Origin: Halopseudomonas oceani
GTDB taxonomy: Bacteria; Pseudomonadota; Gammaproteobacteria; Pseudomonadales; Pseudomonadaceae
NCBI RefSeq assembly: GCF_002903165.1
Contig: NZ_PPSK01000010.1
Location: 62,001 to 126,000, forward strand
DNA length: 64,000 bases
Direction: 5' to 3'
Shown here in pieces: positions 51,993 through 61,153 of the stretch (positions are counted from its first letter, which is position 1; every line of letters begins with the position of its first letter). A program made the position numbers and the translations under genes. The notes beneath the pieces were generated by a model that ran no database searches, had not been told where the DNA came from, and saw only the letters and a program-made list of their open reading frames with translations.

Positions 51993-52007
51993 TTGACAAT
52001 ATGTCAA
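51993..52007. promoter_or_regulatory. Palindromic operator, probable TetR site
   Basis: TTGAC-AATAT-GTCAA, a 15-base palindrome, followed by a second TGTCTGACA half. It lies between the TetR gene and the RND adaptor, where the divergent promoters should be. Confidence 0.65.
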
Positions 52008-52050
52008 TGTCTGACAAAGTGTTAATGAGATTTATCTTTCCGGGAGCAGG

Positions 52051-53145
52051 ATGATGGTCAGAGCATCGGGTTGGCAAGGGCGGCGCTGCCGCTTGTGGGT
52101 CCTGGCGGCAGTCGCTGGCTTGGCGGTTGTCGGTTGTCGTGGCGAGGGCGGGGAATCTCCGGGTGCTGCTGCACCGGTGGCTGTTCCGGTCAGGGTGGCA
52201 GAGGTTGCGGCCGGTGCAGGGCAGCAAGCATTACGCTTTGCCGGTAGCGCGCGGGCTCGGCAACGCGCGAGCCTGACCTTTCAGGTCGGAGGGACCTTGG
52301 CAACGCGGCCTGTAGAGATCGGTCAGGCGGTCAAAGCAGGGGACGTGCTGGCAACGCTCTACAACCCGCAGCTCGGACCGGCACGTGATGCGGCGCGTGC
52401 CCGGCTGGCCGAATTGCAGGCCCAGGCCGCACAGGCACGTCGGGATTTGCGAAGAGCCGAGCAACTGTTCCAGCGCGGCGTGCTTTCGCAGGCTGATCAG
52501 GAGCAGCAACAGGCGCGTCTTGCTGCCCTGGAGGCCGGTGTGCGCAGCGCCCGCGCCAGCCTGCAGCAGAGTGAGCAACTGAACGGTGAGACCCGTCTGC
52601 GAGCACCCTTTGACGGCAGTATCGAGACCTTGATGGTCGAGCCGGGTGAGTTTGTTGCTGCCGGTCAACCGGTCTTGCAGATGGCTGCTGGCGACGGCAT
52701 GGAGGTTGAGGTGCTGGTGCCCGCAGCGCTGCTGAACGGTTTGGTAGTTGGATCTCCGGTGCCGGTCTGGTCGGTGCTGGCAGATCAGCCGCTATCGGGG
52801 CGGGTGGCCGAGCTTGGGCGCGGCGCCTCGCTGGGGTCGGTGCTGTATCCGCTGGTTGTCGGTCTGGACGGGCCGGTACAGGCTGGCGATGCGCTTGAGG
52901 TCGGTCTGCAGCCGGCTGATGCGGAAGCCCTGAGCGTGCCGTTGGCCGCTGTGATGCGCTCTGCAGCCGGTTTGTCAGTATTTCGCCTGACTGATCAGCG
53001 TGTGGAGCGGGTCGCCATTGATGTCGACGGCTTTGAGGGTGAGCGTGCCCTGCTGCGAGACGGGCCCCTCAGCGCTGGTGATCAGGTGGTGTATGCCGGT
53101 ATCAGTCGGTTGGCTGACGGTGACACCGTGGAGCTGCTGCCATGA
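52051..53145 (+). CDS. RND efflux periplasmic adaptor (lipoprotein)
   Basis: A 364-residue membrane-fusion protein. A lipoprotein signal ends LAVVGC (Cys near residue 29), so the N-terminus is probably acylated. Residues 60-110 and 190-215 form the lipoyl halves (LTFQVGGTLATRPVEIGQAV; TRLRAPFDGSIETLMVEPGE). In between is a helical hairpin. It links the inner-membrane pump to an outer-membrane channel. It overlaps the pump gene by 4 bases. Confidence 0.92.
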   Translation: MMVRASGWQGRRCRLWVLAAVAGLAVVGCRGEGGESPGAAAPVAVPVRVAEVAAGAGQQALRFAGSARARQRASLTFQVGGTLATRPVEIGQAVKAGDVLATLYNPQLGPARDAARARLAELQAQAAQARRDLRRAEQLFQRGVLSQADQEQQQARLAALEAGVRSARASLQQSEQLNGETRLRAPFDGSIETLMVEPGEFVAAGQPVLQMAAGDGMEVEVLVPAALLNGLVVGSPVPVWSVLADQPLSGRVAELGRGASLGSVLYPLVVGLDGPVQAGDALEVGLQPADAEALSVPLAAVMRSAAGLSVFRLTDQRVERVAIDVDGFEGERALLRDGPLSAGDQVVYAGISRLADGDTVELLP

Positions 53146-56100
53146 ACCTGCAACGGCTGATGCGCCCACGGCTGCTGGGCATGGTGGTCGTCATGCTGGC
53201 GGTGCTCGGGATTGCGTCCTACCTGACGATGGCGCGGCAGGAAGACCCCAGCTTTCCATACCGCGCAGGCCTGATCACAGTGGTCTATCCGGGAGCCGTG
53301 GCAGAGTCGGTGGAGCGGCTGCTGCTGGAGCCGCTGTCGGATGAGTTGTCGCAAGTCTCCGAGGTCGATTTCATCCGCGCTACTGCGCGCACCGGCGTGG
53401 CACTGGTCTCGGTCATGCTGGATGACACGATCTACGACACCGATGCGGCCTGGGATCGCGTGCGCCAGGCCATGACCCGGGCGCAGCTCTCGTTCCCTGA
53501 CGGGGTGCGGAGTATGGAGCTGGATGACCGACTGCTGGACATTCCGGCGGTTGTGCTGGCGGTGCGTGGCGATGCCTCGGTGGTGCGCCTGAGTGATGAG
53601 GCCGAGCGCCTCAAGCGGCAGTTGATGGATCTCCCCGGGTTGGCGCGGGTCGAGCTGTATGGTGACACCGATGAGCAGATCACCATCGCGCTCCGCGATG
53701 CGGAGTTGAGCAGGTTGGGTCTGTCGCCGCAGATGCTGTCAGGCCTGCTGGCTCAGCGCAATCAGGTCATTCCAGGTGGTTTCGTGGTGGTTGGCTCCCA
53801 GCGCCTGGGCGTGCTGCCGAACAGTGAGTTCGTTGATCTGGCCGCGCTGAAGGCAACCCAGATCCCGTTGCCGCAGGGTGGCAGCGTGCCCTTGGCCGCG
53901 ATTGCTGATATCTGGCGCGGTCCGGTCGAGCCGATTGGTGAACGGGCCTGGTTTGACGGCGATCAGAGTGTTCTGGTCGGACTGATTCTGGAGCGGGGCC
54001 AGGTGGACGCGATTCGTTTTGGCGAACAGCTGCGTACGCGGCTGGATACGCTGCGCCCCGAGTTCGCACCGCTGCGGATCGATGAAATGTTCTTTCAGCC
54101 CGATCAGGTCAAGGAGCGGCTGGATGGCCTGGAGCAGAACCTGCTCAGCAGTGTGTTGATCATTGTCGCTGTGGTGTTGCTGGGGATGGGCTGGCGGATG
54201 GGGGTTCTGGTGGCGGCGATGCTGCCATTGGTCGCGCTGATCAGTCTCGGTCTGTACGACCTTGGCGGTGGCATTCTGCACCAGATCGCGGTGATCGGTA
54301 TGGTGATTTCGCTGGGTATTCTGATCGACAACGCCATTGTGATGGTCGAGAACATCCAGGACCGCCTGAACGCTGGCGAATCCCGCTGGCAGGCTGCGTT
54401 CAATGCTGTGCGCGAGTTGGCGGGGCCGCTGGGCGCCTCTACTGCGACGACACTGGCGGCTTTCACTCCCATGCTGCTATCCAAGGGGGGCACGGCAGAC
54501 TTCACGCGTGGTATCCCGGTCATGATCATGTTGACGCTCTTGGTGAGTTATCTACTCGCGATCAGCGTGGCGCCGATGCTGGCCGGGTACTTTCTGCGGC
54601 CTGCGCCAGTACGCATGAATACCCGAATGGAAAGTTTTTCAGCGGGATTGGCAAGGCTCAGTGAGCGTGCACCGAAGGGGATGCTGCTGCTTGGCGCCGC
54701 AGTGGTTGCGGTTAGTCTGGCGCTGGTTCCGCTGGTCAAACTGCAGTTCTTCCCCAATGCTGATCGTGCGCAGGTCGTGGTCGAGCTGTTCATGCCGGAA
54801 GGAACCGACCAGCATTACACCACCGAGGTCGCCGCAGCGCTGGAGGCTCAGCTCATGAGGCAAGCCGGAGTGCTCTCGGTGCACCGTTTCACTGGCGCCA
54901 CCGGCCCCAGTTTTTACTACAACCTCAACCGGTATCCGAAGGCCCCCAATCGGGCACGCCTGGTGGTCAATACCCGATCACTCGCTGACACCAGGCCGCT
55001 GATCCATTGGGTGCGCGATAGGGTAGCAGAGCAATGGCCCGAGCTGGATGTAGTGGCGACAACCCTGGGGCAGGGGCCGCCGCGCGAGGCACCGGTCGAG
55101 TTACGGGTTTACCATCCGGACGACCGTCAGCGTATTGCCGCTGCGGAGCAGTTGTTCGCGCTGCTCAAGCAGGTGCCGGGCGCGGTGGATGTGCGCCACG
55201 ATATCGACCTCGGGGTGCCGACCGTCAGGATCGAGGTGGACGATGCGCAGGCGCAGCGCTTCGGGTTGAACCGGGCCGATGTGGCGCAGGCGCTGTTCCG
55301 CCAGAGTCTCGGAACGACGGTTGAGCAATATCGCCAGGAGCTGGACCCGATTCCGATCTTGTTACGCACCCACGAGGGCAGTCAGCAATCCCTGCAGCGA
55401 CTGCTGTCTGCCAACGTGTTTAATGCACAGGGGCAGGCCGTGCCGCTGACTGCCGTGGCGAGAGTGGTGCCCGCCTGGCAGCCAGCGAGTATCCGCCAGC
55501 GTGATGGCGTGCGCGTGCTGACGGTGACTGCCGGCCTGGAGCAGGGCTACAGCTTCAGTCAGGTTCTGCAGGCGCTGCAGGAAAGGCTCACCCAGGCGGC
55601 ATTGCCGGTCGGTACACGGCTGGAAATAGGCGGCGACAGTGAGGGCTCTGGCGATGCCAACCGTGCGCTGTTTACCACGGCACCCATCGGTATTCTGTTG
55701 TTGCTGTTCTTCCTGCTGCTGCAGTTCAATTCGTTCAAGCGCCTCGGCATCGTGCTGCTGACGGTGCCGCTTGCCAGCGCGGGCGTGCTGCCCGGATTGG
55801 TGTTTTCCGGTGTGCCGTTTGGCTTCCAGTCGCTGCTTGGGGTTATCGCGCTTGTTGGTATCGTGGTCAATAACGCGATTGTGCTGATCGACGTGGTGGA
55901 TCAGGGCTTGGCGCAGGGCAGAACGATTGATCAGTCGGTGTCTGATGCGGTGGTGCGTCGAACCCGGCCGATTCTGTTGACGACGGCCACTACCATCGCC
56001 GGACTGCTGCCGCTGGCATTTTCCAGTTCGACACTATGGCCGCCAATGGCCTGGGCGATTATTTCCGGCCTGCTGGCATCCACGGTACTCACCTTGTTGG

Positions 56101-56177
56101 TGGTGCCAGCGGTCTGTCGGCTGTGGTTACGGCCGACCGTGTCAGCGACCGAAAGGGAGGCGGTGCAGATGAACTGA
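53142..56177 (+). CDS. RND efflux permease
   Basis: A 1011-residue inner-membrane pump with the 12-span RND layout. TM1 starts near residue 10 (MVVVMLAVLGIASYLTMARQ). The proton-relay span reads GILIDNAIVMVENIQDRL, with Asp present, and a second VGIVVNNAIVLIDVVDQ follows at about 910. Porter-domain loops lie at 40-330 and 560-860. No outer-membrane channel gene follows, so it must borrow one such as a TolC/OprM type. Divergent TetR gene suggests regulation by a substrate. Confidence 0.93.
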   Translation: MNLQRLMRPRLLGMVVVMLAVLGIASYLTMARQEDPSFPYRAGLITVVYPGAVAESVERLLLEPLSDELSQVSEVDFIRATARTGVALVSVMLDDTIYDTDAAWDRVRQAMTRAQLSFPDGVRSMELDDRLLDIPAVVLAVRGDASVVRLSDEAERLKRQLMDLPGLARVELYGDTDEQITIALRDAELSRLGLSPQMLSGLLAQRNQVIPGGFVVVGSQRLGVLPNSEFVDLAALKATQIPLPQGGSVPLAAIADIWRGPVEPIGERAWFDGDQSVLVGLILERGQVDAIRFGEQLRTRLDTLRPEFAPLRIDEMFFQPDQVKERLDGLEQNLLSSVLIIVAVVLLGMGWRMGVLVAAMLPLVALISLGLYDLGGGILHQIAVIGMVISLGILIDNAIVMVENIQDRLNAGESRWQAAFNAVRELAGPLGASTATTLAAFTPMLLSKGGTADFTRGIPVMIMLTLLVSYLLAISVAPMLAGYFLRPAPVRMNTRMESFSAGLARLSERAPKGMLLLGAAVVAVSLALVPLVKLQFFPNADRAQVVVELFMPEGTDQHYTTEVAAALEAQLMRQAGVLSVHRFTGATGPSFYYNLNRYPKAPNRARLVVNTRSLADTRPLIHWVRDRVAEQWPELDVVATTLGQGPPREAPVELRVYHPDDRQRIAAAEQLFALLKQVPGAVDVRHDIDLGVPTVRIEVDDAQAQRFGLNRADVAQALFRQSLGTTVEQYRQELDPIPILLRTHEGSQQSLQRLLSANVFNAQGQAVPLTAVARVVPAWQPASIRQRDGVRVLTVTAGLEQGYSFSQVLQALQERLTQAALPVGTRLEIGGDSEGSGDANRALFTTAPIGILLLLFFLLLQFNSFKRLGIVLLTVPLASAGVLPGLVFSGVPFGFQSLLGVIALVGIVVNNAIVLIDVVDQGLAQGRTIDQSVSDAVVRRTRPILLTTATTIAGLLPLAFSSSTLWPPMAWAIISGLLASTVLTLLVVPAVCRLWLRPTVSATEREAVQMN

Positions 56178-56227
56178 GGGCTGCACGGGAGTGCTGAAGA
56201 TATTTTCAATAAATCTTCTGCAAGTGC

Positions 56228-56255
56228 TTGACTCGGTTGATGGAATCTATAAAAT
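56228..56255 (+). promoter_or_regulatory. Promoter of tRNA-Asp
   Basis: TTGACT, 16 bases, TAAAAT, followed by GCGCGCC, a GC-rich discriminator typical of stable-RNA promoters under stringent control. Confidence 0.65.
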
Positions 56256-56322
56256 GCGCGCCAGTTCAGACGGACAAGGTGAGCGACTTGAGGTCGATTT
56301 CCAGCAGCCGGAAGAACGATGC

Positions 56323-56399
56323 GCAGCGGTAGTTCAGTTGGTTAGAATACCGGCCTGTCACGCCGGGGGTCGCGGGTTCGAGTCCCGTCCGCTGCGCCA
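56323..56399 (+). tRNA. tRNA-Asp (GTC)
   Basis: Acceptor GCAGCGG pairs with CCGCTGC; the anticodon arm CCGGC-CTGTCAC-GCCGG reads GTC, so it decodes Asp. The T-arm GCGGG-TTCGAGT-CCCGT is standard and CCA is encoded (56397-56399). Length 77. Single tRNA with its own promoter and terminator. Confidence 0.97.
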
Positions 56400-56407
56400 T
56401 TATTCAA

Positions 56408-56437
56408 GAAGCCCCAGTTCGCAAGAACTGGGGTTTT
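56408..56437 (+). terminator. Terminator after tRNA-Asp
   Basis: CCCCAGTTC-GCAA-GAACTGGGG followed by seven T. Confidence 0.9.
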
Positions 56438-56467
56438 TTTGTGTCTTTTTTTCGGGTTGACTCGGCG

Positions 56468-56815
56468 CTACTTCAGATGGCTCGGGTCAATCGGCTCGCC
56501 GTTCCAAGCGTGCAGTCGACCGCGAATGTCCTCAAACATGGCGTCGTATTCATGATGCGCTGTCAGCGACATGAATTCCGGCGTCAATACGCCGTGGCGA
56601 CGCAGAATATGGTCGACATTGCTGGCGAAGTTGAAAGCGGTATCACGCGGCAGCGAAAAGCGCTCGTGAATTTCGTTGTCGTTTACTGTGCCATCGACGG
56701 TGAAGTCCACGCCTTTGCGCTGATCTTCGATGCTGTAGCGGATGTCGAGGCTGAACCCGGTGTCGGATGGCAGCAGGCGGATACGGCTGATATGCAGATG
56801 GCCCGGTTCGAACAT
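56468..56815 (-). CDS. DUF5064 family protein
   Basis: A 115-residue protein starting MFEPGHLHISRIRLLPSDTG, the DUF5064 pattern, then FSLDIRYSIEDQRKGVDFTV and PRDTAFNFASNVDHILRRHG. Pseudomonas-specific family of unknown function. I use ATG 56815 with a strong CGGAGGG site; the frame open to 56908 has no family match before it. Convergent with tRNA-Asp, divergent from the NIT-ANTAR gene. Confidence 0.85.
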   Translation of the reverse strand: MFEPGHLHISRIRLLPSDTGFSLDIRYSIEDQRKGVDFTVDGTVNDNEIHERFSLPRDTAFNFASNVDHILRRHGVLTPEFMSLTAHHEYDAMFEDIRGRLHAWNGEPIDPSHLK

Positions 56816-56941
56816 GTATCCCTCCGGTAAAAGGTTCGAGCAGTGTTCGTGGTTATAGAACGATTTCTCTGTGATGTGAACCGCCCGGCTGGCATAGGTC
56901 TTGCTCAATGTGGGTAGATCAACCGTGGCGGGGAAACATTC

Positions 56942-58225
56942 ATGTCATCAGCGCTGGACTTCATGCTGGCAGCGCGGCGCAGCGAAATGCAAGGTTTGCA
57001 GGCCCTGTCGCTGACCTGTGCGCTGGTTACCGAGGTAAGCCGCCTGGTGCATGCGCTGCAGCGTGAACGAGGTTACTCCAATTTCTGCCTGGGCGGTGAG
57101 GCTGATAGCCATCGCGAGTCCCTTGATGCACTCAGTGAGGCGGCCGCCGAGCAGGAAATTGTTGTGCGCAGGGCCTTCGAGCAGATCCACCCGGAAAGCA
57201 GCGTCGGCGCCGACAAGGCCCGTCTGTTCACGCGTATTGCTTATGTATTGCATAGTCTGGACGGTCTGCCCAGGCTGCGTGAGCGCGTGCGCGCCGAGTC
57301 GCTGTCGGCCGCTGAAGCCACGCGGCTGTTTTCCCGGCAGATCGCGGGATTGCTGGCCGTGGTGTTCGATGCGGCTGATACGGCGGTCGATCCGCGGGTA
57401 ACGCGTGCTTTGGTTGCGCTGTTCAATTTCATGCAGGGCAAGGAGCTGGCCGGGCAGGAGCGGGCGACAGGGGTCGCGGGGTTTATGGCCGGTTACTTCG
57501 ATCCGGCGGTGCAGGGCAAGCTGCGTTTTCTGCAGGATGGTCAGGCGCGCTGCTTTGAGAGCTTTCAGCAGGCGGCAGACGCGCCGTCACTGGCATTGTG
57601 GCAGACGCTCTGTGCTGACGAGTTGCTTGAGCAGATTGCGCGCCTGCGGCAGATGGCCGAGCGCACCAGTACCGAACAACGGGTGCAGGGCTCATTGGGC
57701 GATGTCTGGTTTGAGCTGACCACCCAGCGCATTGATGCGATGAAGCAGATCGAGGATCAGTTGGCTGTCCATCTGCAGAAGTTGTGTGCAGAGAAGATCG
57801 CGCAGGCGCAGGCCGATCTGGATAACCAGCGAAGATTGATGCGCCAGTTGGACAAGCTGGATCACGGCAGTGCCGATCCGGCGGTCAAACTCTATAACGT
57901 GCAGGCGACCGACTTTCAGAGTCTGCCCAGCGAGGCGCCTGGCGGGCAGGTCAATGGTTCGCTGCTGGATCTGCTGCACGAGCAGACGGCGCGCCTGCAG
58001 CAGTTGCAGGATGAACTGGAGGACGCCCGCCAGACGCTTAACGAGCGCAAGGTGATTGAGCGTGCCAAGGGGCTGCTGATGAAGCAGCATGGCCTCAATG
58101 AGCAAGACGCCTACCGCGCCCTGCAGAATGCAGCGATGGAGCGCAATCAGCGTCTGGCCGAGGTTGCCCGTACGGTGCTGAGCTACAACGACATGCTCAA
58201 GGGCACCAGCAGCACGGCCGGTTGA
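56942..58225 (+). CDS. Nitrate-sensing NIT domain ANTAR antiterminator protein
   Basis: A 427-residue protein. Residues 30-290 are a NIT domain (VSRLVHALQRERGYSNFCLG), which senses nitrate/nitrite. Residues about 355-415 are ANTAR (LEDARQTLNERKVIERAKGL; LMKQHGLNEQDAYRALQNAA), an RNA-binding antiterminator. In NasR-type proteins nitrate releases RNA binding to let nitrate-assimilation genes be transcribed. No nitrate gene is in this window, so its target is elsewhere or unknown. Confidence 0.9.
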   Translation: MSSALDFMLAARRSEMQGLQALSLTCALVTEVSRLVHALQRERGYSNFCLGGEADSHRESLDALSEAAAEQEIVVRRAFEQIHPESSVGADKARLFTRIAYVLHSLDGLPRLRERVRAESLSAAEATRLFSRQIAGLLAVVFDAADTAVDPRVTRALVALFNFMQGKELAGQERATGVAGFMAGYFDPAVQGKLRFLQDGQARCFESFQQAADAPSLALWQTLCADELLEQIARLRQMAERTSTEQRVQGSLGDVWFELTTQRIDAMKQIEDQLAVHLQKLCAEKIAQAQADLDNQRRLMRQLDKLDHGSADPAVKLYNVQATDFQSLPSEAPGGQVNGSLLDLLHEQTARLQQLQDELEDARQTLNERKVIERAKGLLMKQHGLNEQDAYRALQNAAMERNQRLAEVARTVLSYNDMLKGTSSTAG

Positions 58226-58337
58226 ATCAGTGTGACCTGCACCGCGGTAGTGCGAGTTGCGTGCCATGGTGGTGCAATCTGATTCGGCAGTAAGGCAGTT
58301 GACATGGCCTAGGCCGGTCACTACTCTCTGCCTCGCT

Positions 58338-58538
58338 TCAGGTTCCCTCCAATTCGAGGAGGGTGAAACTGGGAAGCCGGTGCGTCTGCCAGAGCAGACA
58401 ATTCCGGCGCTGCCCCCGCAACGGTAAGCGACGTCCGCCAGCAAGGCGAGGCACCTGAAATACGCCACTGTGCTGAATGCATGGGAAGGCTCAGGTAGTC
58501 GGACTCACGTCCAGTCGCAAGCCCGGAGACCGGCCTGA
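58338..58538 (+). ncRNA. Cobalamin (B12) riboswitch
   Basis: The B12 box GCAAGCCCGGAGACCGGCC lies at about 58517-58535. GCTGCCCCCGCAACGGTAA (about 58409) and TGGGAAGCCGGTGC (about 58370) are the other conserved blocks. P1 is TCAGG (58338) with CCTGA (58534-58538). It should switch off expression of btuB and following genes when adenosylcobalamin is plentiful. Confidence 0.93.
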
Positions 58539-58636
58539 TGCCTTTCACGACAGTGCGGTGGGCGCTGTAGGTGTACGGCGTCCTCCCCGTGTTCATGCCG
58601 TGTTCCTGCCGCTCCAGCCTGTCCCGATCAGACAAT

Positions 58637-58656
58637 GTCGTACGGGTCGGTACGAC
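58637..58656 (+). promoter_or_regulatory. Hairpin next to the btuB ribosome-binding site
   Basis: GTCGTAC-GGGTCG-GTACGAC forms a 7-bp stem directly before GGAG (58657-58660). It may be part of the riboswitch expression platform controlling translation. Confidence 0.5.
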
Positions 58657-58672
58657 GGAGCAGCCAAGCAGC

Positions 58673-60475
58673 ATGACAATCCTTGCACGCGCCCCTCTGG
58701 CGCTGGGCCTTATTGGCCTGTCCTCCCTTTCTTTCGCCAGCACTGTGGATCTCGGTCGCGATGTCGTGACCGCCACCCGGACCAGTCACGCCAGCAATAT
58801 TGCCGCCACTACGGTTTTCGAGCGGACCGATATCGAGCGCCTGCAGGTCAATACGGCCGAAGAGCTGCTGCGCCGTGCAACCGGGGTTAACCTCATCAAC
58901 AATGGCGGCCCGGGCAAGAGCACCTCGCTGCAGATTCGCGGTAGCAGCGACAAGCACGTGTTGGTGATGATCGACGGCGTGCGTGTCGGCTCGGCGACTT
59001 CGGGCGTTGCTGCACTGCAGAACCTGCCAGTTGAGCAGATCGAACGGATCGAGATCGTCCGCGGCCCACGCTCAAGCCTGTATGGCTCCGAGGCCCTTGG
59101 CGGTGTAGTGCAGATCTTTACCCGCAAAGGCGGTGATGGTCTGACGCCGTATTTCTCGACCACTGTTGGCAGTCGCCAGCATCGCGCCGGTACCGCCGGT
59201 GTCTCCGGTGGCGATGACAATGCCTGGTTCAACCTGGGTATCAGCAGTCTGGATACCGAGGGCTACGATGCGCGGCCATCCCGCGAGAAGGACCACGACG
59301 GCTACCGTGAACTGTCGGCCAGCCTGTCCGGCGGCTACCGTTTCGCCAACGGCTTGCTGCTGGATGCCAATCTGCTGCAGGTTGAGTCGCACAACGATTA
59401 CGACTCCGGCAACAAGGCCAACGCCGACAGTGTGCTGAGGGCCTATGGCGCGCGCGCACGATTTGCGCCGTCGTCGTTCTGGGATGTCACTCTGCAGGTT
59501 GGCCGCAGCGAGGACAAGAACGAAAACTACAAGGGTAGTATTTTCGATACCCGCTACGACACGCGCCGTGACAGTGCAAGCTGGCAGAACGACCTGGCGC
59601 TGAGCGCCAATCAGCTGCTGACCGTCGGTTATGACTGGCAGCAGGACAGCATCAGCAGCAGCGTCGATTACCCGGAAGACAGCCGTTACAACCACGGTCT
59701 GTTTGCCCAATACCTGTTGCAGGCAGGTCGCCATGAGTGGCAGCTGGGGCTGCGTCATGACGATAACGAAGCATACGGTGAGCACACCACCGGCAGTGTC
59801 GGTTACGGCTATGCGCTAACCGACAGCATCAGCCTGACCACCAGCTACGGTACGGCCTTCAGGGCACCGACCTTCAACGAGCTGTATTACCCCGGATATG
59901 GCAACCCGGCTATCGAGGCGGAGACCTCACGTAACCTGGAAGTCGGGCTGCGTGGCCAGCACCGTTGGGGCAGTTGGTCGGCCAACGCCTTCCGCAATGA
60001 CATCGACGACATGATTGCCAGCGTCCGTGTAGGCGGAGTGTCGATGGCCGAGAACGTCGATAAGGCGCGTATCACCGGTCTGGAACTGGAAGTGCTGACT
60101 CAGCAACTGGGCTGGAGCTGGCAGGCGAACCTGACCCTGCAGGACCCGGAGAACCGCTCCAGCAGCGCTGATGACGACCTGCTGCTGCGTCGGGTGCCGG
60201 AGCAGATCTTCAACCTGGATGTCGACCGCCGCTTTGGCCGTATCGGTCTGGGTGCGAGCGTCCACGCCGAGGGCCGCCGCTGGGATAACGCCACCAACAC
60301 CAGCGACCTGCATGGCTACAACACCGTTGAGCTGCGGGCCGAGTACTGGCTGAGTGATGCCTGGCGGGTGCAGGCACGGGTCAGCAACCTGTTCGACAAC
60401 GAGTATGAAACCGCCGCGACCTATACGCAGCCGGGCCGTGCAGGGTATCTGACCCTGCGTTACCAGCCGCTGTAA
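58673..60475 (+). CDS. btuB: TonB-dependent vitamin B12 receptor
   Basis: A 600-residue outer-membrane receptor. Residues 1-22 are a signal peptide (MTILARAPLALGLIGLSSLS). The TonB box is near DVVTATRT. The plug has NTAEELLRRATGVNLINNGG and VLVMIDGVRVGSATSGVAAL, with IEIVRGPRSSLYGSEALGG. The barrel ends RAGYLTLRYQPL. The riboswitch upstream gives the cobalamin assignment. ATG 58673 fits the signal peptide; longer N-terminal frame from 58571 is non-coding leader. Confidence 0.95.
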   Translation: MTILARAPLALGLIGLSSLSFASTVDLGRDVVTATRTSHASNIAATTVFERTDIERLQVNTAEELLRRATGVNLINNGGPGKSTSLQIRGSSDKHVLVMIDGVRVGSATSGVAALQNLPVEQIERIEIVRGPRSSLYGSEALGGVVQIFTRKGGDGLTPYFSTTVGSRQHRAGTAGVSGGDDNAWFNLGISSLDTEGYDARPSREKDHDGYRELSASLSGGYRFANGLLLDANLLQVESHNDYDSGNKANADSVLRAYGARARFAPSSFWDVTLQVGRSEDKNENYKGSIFDTRYDTRRDSASWQNDLALSANQLLTVGYDWQQDSISSSVDYPEDSRYNHGLFAQYLLQAGRHEWQLGLRHDDNEAYGEHTTGSVGYGYALTDSISLTTSYGTAFRAPTFNELYYPGYGNPAIEAETSRNLEVGLRGQHRWGSWSANAFRNDIDDMIASVRVGGVSMAENVDKARITGLELEVLTQQLGWSWQANLTLQDPENRSSSADDDLLLRRVPEQIFNLDVDRRFGRIGLGASVHAEGRRWDNATNTSDLHGYNTVELRAEYWLSDAWRVQARVSNLFDNEYETAATYTQPGRAGYLTLRYQPL

Positions 60476-60490
60476 TCGCGTCGTTTGACT

Positions 60491-60542
60491 GGCGCCGCCG
60501 TTCGCGGTGGCGCCCTGAATAAAAAGCCGGGCAATGCCCGGC
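60491..60542 (+). other. Two hairpins between btuB and the membrane gene
   Basis: GGCGCCGCCG-TTCG-CGGTGGCGCC (60491-60514) and GCCGGGC-AAT-GCCCGGC (60526-60542). Neither has a clear T-run; they may partly attenuate transcription so that receptor is made in excess over the enzymes. Confidence 0.5.
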
Positions 60543-60577
60543 ACTGACGTTTGGAAAAACCGCAAAGGAGAAAGGCT

Positions 60578-61153
60578 GTGCTGAAGACCTCGAAACATAC
60601 CCAACTGGTGGTTGGCGCGCTGCTGCTGGCGCTGATGATCATGACGCGCGGTAGCCACTTCCCGCAGCTCAACCTGCCAAGCGCCTCCTGGGCGGTGTTC
60701 TTCCTGGTCGGCGTGCTGCTGCGCCCGGTCTGGGCGTATCCGCTGTTTTTTGCCGCTGCTGTGGCGGTGGACGTGCTGACCGTTGGCTGGGCCAATGTGG
60801 GGCACCATTGCATGACCATCGCCTACTGGGCGCTGCTGCCCGGCTACGCGGCGCTGTGGTTCGGCGGTCGTCTGTACGCTGGCTGGCACCGTGAACAGGC
60901 CTCGTCGCTGCTGGTTCTGGTACCGACCATGATGGTCAGCGCGCTGGTCTGTCAGGTGTTTACCAGTGGTGGCTTTTACTGGTTCTCCGGCCGCTACGCC
61001 GAGCCGACTTTTGTTGGCATGATCGAGCGTCTGGCTCATTACTACCCGTCCTATCTGAGCACCATGGCGGCCTACGTTGCCGTGGCGGTCGTGCTGTACG
61101 TGGGTGCGCGCAGTGCGGCAGCGCTGTTCGGTAACGCGAGCCAGCGCGCATGA
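60578..61153 (+). CDS. Multi-span membrane protein in the B12 operon, candidate transporter
   Basis: A 191-residue protein from GTG 60578 behind AAAGGAGAAAGG. About five to six hydrophobic spans (e.g. LVVGALLLALMIMTRG; WAVFFLVGVLLRPVWAYPLF; TMAAYVAVAVVLYVGARSAA). Its size and layout resemble substrate-binding (S) components of ECF-type vitamin transporters, but no diagnostic motif is clear. It lies between btuB and cobO, overlapping cobO by 4 bases, so it probably moves cobalt, a corrinoid or a precursor. Confidence 0.65.
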   Translation: MLKTSKHTQLVVGALLLALMIMTRGSHFPQLNLPSASWAVFFLVGVLLRPVWAYPLFFAAAVAVDVLTVGWANVGHHCMTIAYWALLPGYAALWFGGRLYAGWHREQASSLLVLVPTMMVSALVCQVFTSGGFYWFSGRYAEPTFVGMIERLAHYYPSYLSTMAAYVAVAVVLYVGARSAAALFGNASQRA

